Assembly: GCA_907165065.1 (NCBI GenBank)
Contig: OU015541.1
Location: 4,588,001 to 4,652,000, forward strand
DNA length: 64,000 nt
Reading direction: 5' to 3'
DNA from: Caprimulgus europaeus
Taxonomy: Eukaryota; Chordata; Aves; Caprimulgiformes; Caprimulgidae
Both the position numbers and the translations under genes were made by a program. The notes below the pieces were generated by a model that saw only the letters and a program-made list of their open reading frames with translations, was not told where the DNA came from and searched no databases. This document shows positions 53,301-64,000 of this stretch, piece by piece; position 1 is the first letter of the stretch, and the number at the start of each line of letters is the position of its first letter.

Positions 53301-53830
53301 GGAGAACTGGAATCTGTATTTAACTGAGATTTTGGGTGGGTGTATCAGCATTGTGCACTGCTGAAAAAATATAGAGAAGGAAATTGTGTAAGTAGCTATG
53401 TAGAGAAATACATTTATTACAATAAATTAGCATATAAATAAATTTTAGTACTACTGTCCTGCTTTCATAATTCAATTTGTTAGGGTAACAATTTTGCAAC
53501 TTTGTGAAGTTGTCTCTAAAGTATGAGACATCATCTCTTGGTTTAAAATTTGTCACTTTTCATGCCATTATGAAAAGACAATAAAATGTATTCAAATATT
53601 TCTAGTCACTGGAGTGAAGTATTTGAATAGAGCTTGAGTATTTTGGAAGCAAAAAAAGTAATTGTCAAAAAGCCCCACAGAAACACAAAACAAACAACAA
53701 GAACAAAATAACTGCAAAGTGGTTCTAGAGTGCATCTTCTTGTTTAGGACAGAATCTGGTTTCTGCTAGACAAAAAGATACTTTAGAGTTTCTGTGGTTA
53801 ACAGTTCTTCCTTTCCAAACAGGATAGCTA
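53301..53830 (+). repeat. Dispersed block, copy A
   Basis: A block of roughly 530 bases recurs in the same orientation at 60431-60940. Shared landmarks in order are GAGAACT, 'gaaatacatttatta', 'gttagtac/tagtac', 'aattttgcaacttt', 'aaagtatgagaca', 'catctctt', 'caaatatttctagtcactg', 'gcttgagtattttggaag', an A/C-rich tract, 'ggtttctgct' and 'aaaaaga'. By eye they are about 80% identical outside indels, so the duplication or insertion is old. No terminal inverted repeats, target duplications, poly(A) or CR1 tail are clear. It may belong to an uncharacterised interspersed family or be a local segmental duplication. Orientation is arbitrary. Confidence 0.8.
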
Positions 53831-56670
53831 TATATAAAGAAACTCATTGCATTACTACTACAAGAGAAGAGAATGCAGACAGCAAATGATACCCATTTCC
53901 AGGTGATGAAAGTTTCAAGAAATTCCAGAAGTTAAATTTTTACCACCTTCTGAAAGGTAAGGTTCACTTAATTGCTATTGACAAGCTTCTGATAATGTTG
54001 ACTTTGTAAACTACTGTTCTCATATTATATCTGAAGAAAAAAATTATTTGATGCTCTAACATTTCTGTTGAAAGGGTGGCACTTTTATTTCTTCCTTCAA
54101 GCTGCACATTTGATTAGACAGAAAATGATGAGATGCATCTGAGCTGAAATTTAGTTAGTTAGCAAAGGTGTTTATAATGATTGGTAATATGTGGGTATGC
54201 AGAAAGCATGCTTTGTAAGGCCTGAACAGCTCTCTGGCTTTTCTTACCATCACCTTGAGAATGAGACTTTTAGATTAAATGGCTCTATCTTGGGCCAAGG
54301 ATTGGTCCTAGTGACACACCTGTAGTCATTTAAGGGAGTTTGAAATGTATGCCAACATCAGGTCAGCACCTTCTAGGCTGTCTGTTCTCTCCTGAATGCT
54401 TTGATGGAACCTCACACACACAAAAAAAATCCCAGTAAGGTAAAGTTCTGAATGATAAATTTAGCATTTGTTTCAGACTGAGTTAAAAAACATTGGTTAA
54501 TAAACAAAACTGAAATTATTTTATGGGATCTTAATTATCTTGAGTATTTATTCTCTTACTACTTAATTTGCCTTTGCTTCTTACCCTTTACTGTGTATTG
54601 TTTTGTTACATGGTAGGTATTTCAATGTAGTATGATCAACTGGTACTGTTACATCCATGCTAGAGAAAGTAAGCATGAATCTCATTATGAGAAGTGATGA
54701 GTAACTTGTAGGATACATTCCAGTTCCTGTATATAAAGTCCCATCAGTCTGATGGGTTGGATGAAGAGAGAGATAAAATAGATTAGGAAGTAATGACTGG
54801 AGGAAAAAATGTATTAAGCTATTTTCACATTTAGATCAGGATCATTATAATCAGAATCTCAGGAGCCGTTATTTTAAGCATTAGTGCATAATGCAGTACA
54901 CTACATTAAGTTTTATGTACAGCAGTTGGAACCTCAAGATTACTGCTGTAAACTTTCCATCACTGCTAGTTTTCACAATGACCTTTTATCTTCATTAGGT
55001 AACACTCTGAAATTGCTCTAAGTATACCAGTATGGATTCTTTAGCATTGTAAACTAGAATATGTATCTATGTTAATGGAGCCATTCACATTTATTTGTAT
55101 AAATTAGTTTTGGTATTCTCTCACATCATAAATCATAATGGACATAGGGGAAGTTATTTGGCAGAACTGATGTAAAAACAGTGAAAATGAGAAAACCGTT
55201 GACTCCAGTATTCAAAGCTTAGTAGCAGAAATGTGTGTGAAGCGTGTGTTCGTACACAGATTTCCAAGGATTCACTTTCACATGATATGAATCAGTGAAT
55301 GGACAGAACAGGGACAAAAGAGTGATTTTCATCACAAGAATAGGACAGCATTCACCACTGTCTGATCCTTCACTTTAAAGTCTTTCTGGTTCTTGTGTTT
55401 GTCCTAGGTGTAAAAATTAGGCATAATGACGCTAATCACCTATGTATGCACATATTTTTTTCATCTATAAAGTACACTGATAGCTCAGGTAATGTCTGTA
55501 TTGATAAGGAAATTAATGAACTGTGTTACAAGGTCACTTCTGGCTGCAATGTCATGACATCTACTGAGTAGAGTATGATAACTATTACTCATGTGAATTA
55601 TTTGAGAAGTAAAATTATATTTCGATTTTTAAGCTGTAATTCTAATAGAGAAAATGTTTTTAGGAAAGGATATCCCAGGACAAAATCTAGAGCCCCTGTT
55701 GTTACTGACAACCACATTTAAATACTTTGAATTTTTGAGGTGTTACTGTAAAACAAATGCATAACACAAATAATAATTCTGAGGTAAATGACAGCTAGTC
55801 AGGCAAGCCTGAACATCTGTTTTATAGTGAATGAACATTGAACCCTTCTAGCATCTAGTGCTCTATTTTTACCAAAAAAAAATCCATACAATATTTAAAC
55901 TCTTTTCATGCTGCATTTTGATGACTCATTATTCCATATTGATATCATACAAAACTATGATTTCCTTATGTATAAAAAAGACTTGCTGGGTTTATTTGTC
56001 AAGGGAGTTTGTAAGGAAAACTTCTATAGAATATAGAAATTGTGAGATAGCAGAAAGTATTTAATCATGGCAACGACTTTTTCAAGTGATTTTTCTTTGT
56101 GACAAACCAAATATGTATTGTATTATTTGTGGATCAGTATATCTAACGTCAGCACACATTTCTGTTTATTGACTCATTTTATCACGCTGAACTGTCACAA
56201 GCTCCTGATTAATCTGCCTCTGAAGGATCAAAATGCTTTAATAAATATGTTAGTTCCTTTAGATCTTAGGCTGAAATGGAACTTAGTTAAATGTACTGTG
56301 ACTTTGAGTGAAGATACCTTTAGAGAGATTTAAAATGGGAGCATGTTATATAAATCTAAGACTGAAAAGGAGAATGCATCTTTCTCTTAATGGCCAATTA
56401 GGACTCAAGTAAAAAGCCCTTTTCTATAGAAAATGTGAGACTTCTTTGTTATGTGGTACAATTGATTTAGCAAATGGATAATTAATTTTGCAGTTTTATC
56501 GTGAAAACTCATTGCTTGTGTGGGTTACTCATTTACATTTACAGATTGATGTGCTTTAAAGTCAGTACATGCAAAGTATGTTTGTATGGCACAGGGGCTC
56601 AGGAAATTGTCCACATTTCATTACTAGAGACATACATGTAGTTAAGAAGTTGAATTTTTACTTTATTCAG

Positions 56671-56754
56671 GGATGTGAAAATGCACACTACATTCTTCAT
56701 CTGGCAAGGACAAAAGGGAGGGCGTCTGAAGGGAAAGCAGGCACTAAAAGGACT
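56671..56754 (+). CDS. Weak candidate internal exon
   Basis: A pyrimidine-rich acceptor (TTTTTACTTTATTCAG, ending 56670) precedes 84 bases that end at a donor-like ACT|GTAAGA (56755-56760). Entered in the phase left by the putative exon at 51884 (one base completes the split codon), the frame is open, gives DVKMHTTFF...GKQALKG and leaves in phase 2 again. Without the splice it would hit TAA at the donor. A second reading in another frame stays open to AAA|GTGAGT (56785-56790) and would give a 38-codon exon that does not match the upstream phase. Neither peptide is recognised. AT-rich DNA produces such pairs by chance, so this is a suggestion only. Confidence 0.15.
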
Positions 56755-57106
56755 GTAAGACCTTATGTACTTCTGCAGAGGAAAGTGAGTGTACTTGACT
56801 AATGGCAGAAAGCTAATTTTTTGCAGCATGAAAATAAGTGTGCCCTTCTGAGCAAAGAACAGTAAATGCTTGGCTTCTATCAAGGGATCAAAATGTCATG
56901 CAAGATGCAGGAGTTGTTGATGCATGCCCTTTCAAAGGGGAAAGGCATTTGAAGAACAACATCAGATTTAAGAAAAATTAATTAAGATCATCTATGTGAT
57001 ATTGTCATTGGCATTGTAATAAAGCTTCAGGCTCCTTGGTAGTTCTCAATTTATGAACATACCAGTCTTTGAGTATGAACCCACTTCAGCATGAGCAAGT
57101 CTTTTA

Positions 57107-57160
57107 TTGTACCTGTGTTCTAAGTTGTACCTGTGTTCTAAGTTGTACCTGTGTTCTCAG
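57107..57160. repeat. 18-bp minisatellite, three copies
   Basis: The unit TTGTACCTGTGTTCTAAG is repeated exactly at 57107 and 57125. A third copy at 57143 has one change (TCAG for TAAG). Because 18 is a multiple of three, the repeat stays open in translation (a Cys-rich CTCVLS pattern), but no gene is supported. Confidence 0.95.
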
Positions 57161-60100
57161 TATTCATGAGTATACAGGTCACCATTATAAAATAATTAGA
57201 TCTTTTCTTTTGTGGAAAGGAAACTTATGGTCAAGTTTTTTAGCTTGTTAAGATCTTGACATCAGGAGTTTACATTTTGATTGTATACATAAGTTTGGAA
57301 AGTAAACACCCATCTTGGTTTAGAAGTGCCCAAATCTTTCTATATACCCCTCGTATTTAGGAGTTTCCATGTCCTGAGTGTACATACAGTACAAATATTT
57401 ATCTGTTAATGTTGGTTAATTCAGCCTTCTGGAAATGTCTCGCTAGTATCAAAAGCTTGTCTTTTTGTAATAAACTGGTCTTTGTACTGTACTCCCCTTG
57501 AAATGTTGGTAGTTGATAGCAAGTCAGATAATTTCAGGTGAATATCCAAATGTGGAAACAATTTTATTGACGTGTACGCTTGTGAACATACTGCAGATGA
57601 TCGTGTGTGCATTGCCATATCTGTAAAACTTCTCAGTGTCACTCTTGTAAAGCAAGCCTCCTATGGCTGAAATTAATAATTTTTTCAAGTGCAAGTGTAT
57701 GTGTTTGCAGCTGCAGAAGAATGCATATTTTTCCCACTGGCAGTTAGTTTACACAAACCACCCATTCATCAGTCTGCTTCCTTAGAAATGTTAACAGTTT
57801 GGCACTACTTTGTTTCCCTTAAATCTTACCAGCAATCCATGATATTGTTACAGTATATTATGTGGTTTTTCCTCTGTGTCGTCATATATTGCCATTAGGT
57901 AACAAAGCATGAAAAGACTGCTATTAGAGCATGTCATTAAATAAGATTGCATGAATTCCAACTGTTGAACAATTGATTGGTTCCATTTTGAGCCAAAGAG
58001 ATGTTTTATCCCTATTTGAGCACTTTAGTAAAAAAAAAGAAAATCCATGTTTTAGTGTTGCCTTTAATTTCCTTTAATTCTCCTTTTAGAAATTGTGCAG
58101 TATAATATCAGCCACTATCTTGTAAAGGAAAAGATCAAAGCATACTAGAACTTATCTGCATGTGCTAAATGAGAGAAAGTTAGAAATTAACTCCCAAGTG
58201 CTGCAAGTTTTCTGAACTATCTGAAAGTAATTCATGCAAAGGGGTTGTTTTAAGGTGCTCTCTTTTAATTAGATGCAGAGCACAGTCACAATTGTCTACC
58301 TGGAGCAAGAAGGACTGGATATACCTTCCATGGCATTTTTGGGTTGTGCTGAAGTTCTACAGTTATATTCAGTTTGCTACTTTGCTCATTTTGAAGCTTT
58401 GTTATTTTGCAGTGATATATTTATCAAGTTCTTCTTGTGTGGTAGCCTGTCCCACAGAGAAGGAAATGTGCATCCTGTATGAGTAGATCAACAAGAGTTA
58501 ATAGTATGGACATGTTTGCATACTGAGATGCTTAAGCAGTGACTTTTTTGGCTTTTCTTTCTCTCTGTGTTTGAACATGACCAGAGCTGTCTGTATCCTC
58601 TGACTTTCACTTAGGTGACCTAATGTCACTACTTAGTCAACAGCACCAAAGCCGGTTGTACTGCATTGTTGCTGCAATGTGAAAAAATAAACAACTTCTT
58701 TCTCCAATTGGATTTTAACATAGCTACCGTGGCCAGCTAAGTCTGAGACAGTCTAGCATAGCCTGGAATTGTTCAAAGAGCTGGATAGTGCAGGGGAGAG
58801 TTCGCACTTCTAGTGGTATGGCTAAAAAGATCTTTTAATGGTATGCCTGATTAAAGGAAATGAGCAGTAAAATTGAAGTGTTTCACAACAGACAAAGCTA
58901 ACTTCAGAACTGAACCCTAATTCAAACATTGTCCTTTAACAATTGTGGCTGGAAGGCATATCTGTAAGGCTATAATACGTGTGAAATGCTACTGGGGGGG
59001 CTCTGCCTTTAGAAACTCTTACCTTACCTTACTAAGCCAAATCCTTTTTTTATCACTACACCTTGACTTCAAGTCAGTAAAGAACCATCTCCTTGATTTG
59101 GGTCACTGGTAAACAAATGCTGAAATTTTAAAGTCCTGTTCAAAGGTTTGATGTCTTTAAAAAACTGTATTAATTTGGGTTAACTTGGCAGTAACCTTTT
59201 CAAAACCCCTTTTCCTGTTTACCCATCATGCTGTGTTCATTGTTTAAATTTTGTTTCCTAACTCTTTGTAAATCTATAGCAATAGCATGGGGTTTTTCTT
59301 TCATAGAAACACTTTTTTCTTTTCAACATCTGACGTTTGTACAGTTGAAGAGAAAGTACTGATAGGAGTGATACACATTGGAAGCTTAGTCTGATGGTGG
59401 GCTATGCCTTCCATCGATCTTAATTTGAAAACAGTTGCTTTTTTATGGTCACAGCGAAGCTTCCCTGTGAGCTGGCATTTTTTGTAGCACAGAAAGAAAT
59501 TTGAAGCTTGAACATTAACACTTGAAATATAGTTGAAAGTTAAATACCAGCAACACTTGAAAAATAGTTAGTCTTGAAAAACTCTTAATAGTATTGCACT
59601 ACTTCATGTAATGCAGGACCTAGAAAGCTGAGCTGGCTTGTGCAATGAGCCTGACTGGGCAAACAAAATAATCGTTTATGCGTAGGGAAACAGGTACTAC
59701 TTAAGGAGTCATAAAGGTTGGCACCATGGAGATGACAAAGCTGCAAGATTTGTTATGGAAGATGAAGTACTGTTTGAAGTGGAAGCTGTATCTGTTGACC
59801 TAATCAGAAAAAGCAGCTACCTGTCAACTTCAGGATGATTGTCTCTAGTGAAAACTTCAAAGAGCCAAGAGGCCAGTTAACCTAGATCATTTAATAGTGT
59901 GGGTTAGAGCGAGCTTACCTCAGATTATATTTAACTGAAGCTTTTACAAAAAAACCTTGGAGGTTGTGGGTCAATGATTGTATAGAATATATTAAATATG
60001 AAGGCCCAAATCTAGCCAGTTAGGTACATGGCTGCTAAATTTAAATGTGTGCATATGTCTGAACAGTCAGATACAGGAAGTTTCTTAGTAGTCCCAGCCT

Positions 60101-60430
60101 GTCCATGCAGAAGTTTCACCTAAGGTATTAGTGCAAATGACATGATGTGTACACTTATTTCTGAGCACTTGCCAAAATGTATGGTACAACTGTGAAAATA
60201 TTTTTATTATAAGTTAAAGTAAACTGAAACTAAACAGTATAATTGACTAACACTCCCTTCACCAATGTTCTAACAGTTCCCAAACAAGAAACATGACCTC
60301 TCCAGTATTTCCCTTGTTTTCTCTACTTATACTCTTCCATGCTTTGTATTAATGTTACAGAAATTCCACACCTTTGTCTGCCTTCCAATCTAAAAACTGA
60401 TATGAATTTAATATTCTTTCTAAAAGGAAT

Positions 60431-60940
60431 AGAGAACTAGGCTTTCTACCTAACTGCAATATTGGAAGGGTATATTAATTAGCACTGTGAACTGCTGACA
60501 TATTATAGAGAATGGAATTTTCTAAGTAGGTATGTAATGAAATACATTTATTAAAATAAATTCACATATTGTTAGTACTGCTGTTCTGTCTTTGTATTTC
60601 AGTTTTTTAGGGTAAGAATTTTGCAACTTTCTAAAGTATGAGACACCATCTCTTAGTTTTCAAATCTCTAGCTTCCTATGCCATTATGAGAAGAAAATAA
60701 AATATATCCAAATATTTCTAGTCACTGAAGTGAAGGATTTGAAGAGAGCTTGAGTATTTTGGAAGAATATTTTAAAAATAAACAAAACACAAAACAAACA
60801 AAACCCCCCAAATAGAGTACAGGAGGAGAATAGTTCTAGACTGTATCTTCCAGTTGTTTAGGACAATCTGGTTTCTGCTAAACAAAAAGACACTTCAGAG
60901 TTTCCATGGTTTACAGCTTTTCTTTCCAAATTTAGGACAT
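60431..60940 (+). repeat. Dispersed block, copy B
   Basis: This is the second copy of the block described at 53301-53830, in the same direction and about 7.13 kb downstream. Relative to copy A it lacks about 8 bases near 60569 and about 8 near 60635. Its A/C-rich tract (60776-60813) lies at the same internal position as in copy A, so the tract is part of the block and not a later insertion. Homology fades soon after 'tttccaaa' at about 60930. Confidence 0.8.
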
Positions 60941-63900
60941 CTAAAAGTTATGTAATCCTGACACAAGGTATTTAAATGTCTGCTTATCTGTTTCTACTTC
61001 ATGAGATCTTCTGCCATATGAATACTTTTGAAATTATACCTTATTCTTCTAATAATGTTATATGAATCAATGATATCAAATCATTGAAAATACATGGGAA
61101 CCAGGTGTTCTACTGTCTTGATCTATTCTGCAGCATTATGGTGCCTATGACACTAATTATGTCTGTAGAGGTCAAGAGGACCTGCCCATTTTGTAAGACT
61201 GCAGCAGAGAATGTTGGTGATATATCGTATGAGGCTTTGGCCATATCTTCATTTTCACAAGAAGTTCTGTGAACACTCTGAAGCTGGAGTGTAATTCTGC
61301 CCAAAAAACCATATTATTTTCCTGTGGAATGTCACATTTATTAATGTTTGTCCCATAAACAATAAAAGCTATTGAGGCACAAAATATTGTGTGAAAGTGT
61401 TCATTACTATAATATTGAGGCAAAAGGCATACATTCACAGTGATACAATACTATTATGACTATTGCCTTTGTTAGGAGAACAAATATTAGCAGAGGTTAA
61501 GGGGAAAAGTGTAATTCAACCACATCCGCAATGTATGCGAGGTATTTAAATTGAATCTTTATTTTCTCTGAACATTTTGATCTGTTGGCATATGAAAAGT
61601 AACTACCATATTTTTGACTGTATGGAAAGTTCCCCTTTAGGGTTTGGAAGGCAGCTGCAGGAGAAAAAAAAATATGGTCCATTGTTAAAATCTTCAAAGA
61701 GAAAGATTCAGGGATGAAAGCAAAATTGAGATACAAAAGGTGTTTTAAGGTATTTAATGTTTCAAAATGTGGTTCTGGCCCTTGCCTACTGGCCAGTTTC
61801 AAATTTACTGTCTAAGAACTGAAATTTCAAAGGTGATTTGGAAATGCCTTTTTTCCTGCTTTAACTAATGTGGGGGCGTATGGCCCTTTAGTCTGAACAC
61901 ATGGCACTAAAAATATACATGTGTGGAGTGCTTTTCAGAGTCACATTTTTCCTTTCATTTGTTTCTGAAATCAAAGTTTTTGTGTTCTTGAAAAGACTGA
62001 GCCTGTGTAATGTCATGCTTTGAAATACTGTTCTCTTGACATAAGACCGTGAAGGGTAGAACTTTGACTAACTGTATTATTCCTTCACCTTAAAGAGACA
62101 TTGTCAAGTTTGCTAGGCTCTAAATATGACCCACCTAGTTTTGTTTCCTTTACCTCTTATTCTGTTGCAAAGCTTATTTGATTCTTTTCTACACACAGTG
62201 CTTCAAAGCTTGCTTTTCTTCATAAAATAAAGGAAAAATCCAGAAACTTATGTTTCAAGTGACTTCTGCATAATTCAGATCAATGTAGGCAGGTGATTAC
62301 ACTGTGCAAACTTCACTTCAACTGACTAGTGCTTGTCAAACAATGAGCAAAAGTGATTTAGAATGAGTTATGTCTTTTGATGTGTGGATACAGTGCTGAT
62401 CAAAGTCAGTGGTAGCCATTCATGCGAATCCCAGGACAGGCGTTGTCCCCATTAAAAATATATTCCATTACAATAATTGTCAGACAACTCCTCTCCTTTC
62501 TAAGTGAAAGTAATTTTAATTTGACCCCTTTAAATCACAAATGCAAATCAAAAAACCAGAACTGAAACACATACTTTTGTTTTGAAACTGAGTGCCTCCA
62601 TCCAACAAAACGAAATCCCTAATGTTTTAATTACATATAATGATCTCCTTCACAAATATTCTGTTTATTATAGCCCAGGAAATGGCCTTATTGAAAACCA
62701 TGCTCCACCTTTGTGCATATTAAAGTCAGTATGACATATACAAGCACTGTTGCTCAACAGATTCTGCAACTGGGAAAGATACTTATTTTTAACCAATCCC
62801 ATTGTCACCTTTATCTGGATATCTAACTGAAAGTGCAGTTTAGATCTTGGTACTTACCTGAGTTAACTTAAATAAATAGCTGTATATAGCTGACAAATTG
62901 GTTTTTACCGATCAGAAAGTTGTAAAAGCTCACTTCTGTTCATGCTTGCTAAGTGTTGAAAATGAATTTTGGAAACTTAATGCGATAAGAAAACTCCTGA
63001 CCTCAGTAAAACCCACTTTCTGCCTAATAGAAACAGGAAACACCCAAGGCTTCACTTTGAAGTCCTTGAAACCCAAAGATCTGGATGAGTCTAAAATATC
63101 CAGAGTCCTAGATAACTGCAATTATATACCTCAGTGTCTGTGGCAGGCTTAAGTTCCTGGCTGAATATGTATTACATCAATGGTTTGAGAGCACTATGCA
63201 TTTCAAAAAATGTGCAAATGGGCCAATCCATGGAATATTCCTTTCCCACTGCCCTCCTGAATAGACAGTGTTATTTGCTTCCATGTTTTTTGTGAGAGTG
63301 CATGAATATTGTGTTTAATGGGTGATCTCCATGACTTGCCAGGTCTCTAAAAAAAAGAAAAAAAAAATCCTATCAGAGGGCTGTGGATTAAGAAGTTGTA
63401 ATAGATGGGCAGAAATTAATTTCATATCATAAATTACAGATTTACTCCCAGATTGGAGTAAGCCTTACCATAAAGATTGGTGATGAATGAGGAAAAAGTA
63501 GGAGCAATCTTCTACTATCTAAAATAAAATTGAAGTGACATTTTTCAAATGAGAGTATGTTGTCTGCTACATTGTCTGCTTCTTTTATTTCAGTTTTGTT
63601 AGATCTTTTGTTTCTTTGATGCTCGGAATATTGCACCATTTGGCTCCAAAACCTACATTAGAGGAGCATTAATTAAAGGCAGATACAGTGCAATGGAGAC
63701 ACTGTTAAAATTATGCTTGAAGGTACAATGTAATTAATTTTGTACAAGTGAAACATAAAAGAGAGAATGAAACCAGAGGAAATAGCAGCATATCCTCACA
63801 AAGTGATAATGAGAAATACAATTGCAAATCAGACAAAATATGAAAGGACATATGGAATAATTAGACTTCAAGAAAGAAATCAAAATAAAGAGTAACCTGC

Positions 63901-64000
63901 TAAGTGCTCATAAAAATTAAGAATATATAGCTAATGTTCAAGGTTCTTGGCTTTTGTTTTGGGGTGCTTTTCTGTGGAGTGTAAGATTTGTATTAAGTAC
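60941..64000. other. AT-rich DNA, probably intronic
   Basis: No gene is supportable. Overlapping frames of up to 101 codons occur on both strands (61084-61802 and 62898-63152), without domains or convincing splice signals. Short A-runs occur near 61662 and 63350-63367. Nothing else stands out. Confidence 0.55.

Larger units (their letters stand above)
53831..60430. other. AT-rich DNA, probably intronic
   Basis: No confident gene. It contains the weak candidate exon at 56671-56754, the 18-bp minisatellite at 57107-57160 and a 50-codon frame at 59686-59838. The other frames are short and unrecognised. A G7 run lies at about 58994-59000. Confidence 0.55.

Overview
This window looks like nuclear DNA from a bird. 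The main evidence is two truncated copies of the CR1 retrotransposon, the dominant avian LINE. One is on the plus strand (about 8505-8768) and ends in the diagnostic ATTCTATG-type terminal repeat. The other is on the minus strand (about 41028-41206) and belongs to a different CR1 subfamily. The rest is AT-rich, CpG-poor and thin in repeats, which suits an avian intergenic or long-intron segment. The species cannot be named from this sequence.

From 1 to about 51.4 kb I find no gene I can defend. Open frames are short (144 codons at most), overlap on both strands and show no recognisable domains. They are best explained as chance. This stretch does hold a few distinct objects: a 51-bp tandem duplication at 898-991 that keeps frame inside the longest open frame, the two CR1 fragments, simple repeats, several perfect inverted repeats, a C-rich CpG-free island at about 25.23-25.61 kb, and a small CpG cluster near 48.06-48.12 kb that may be regulatory.

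The most gene-like place is 51.4-52.0 kb. A GC-richer stretch carries an AP-2-type palindrome (51417-51427), a TATA box (TATAAAAG, 51529-51536) and an ETS-type site (51633-51640). About 350 bases after the TATA box comes an ATG in a strong Kozak context (51884), preceded directly by an in-frame stop. Thirty-one codons later there is a good splice donor (GTAAGT, 51979-51984). I read this as the promoter and first coding exon of a plus-strand gene whose body lies downstream and possibly beyond the window. I do not recognise the protein. One weak candidate for a downstream exon is at 56671-56754.

From 52 to 64 kb the sequence is again mostly non-coding, probably intronic if the exon call is right. 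It holds two direct copies of a block of about 500 bases (53301-53830 and 60431-60940, roughly 80% alike by eye) that I cannot assign to a known repeat family, and a three-copy 18-bp minisatellite (57107-57160). I see no RNA gene, CRISPR, operon or previously undescribed multi-gene system.
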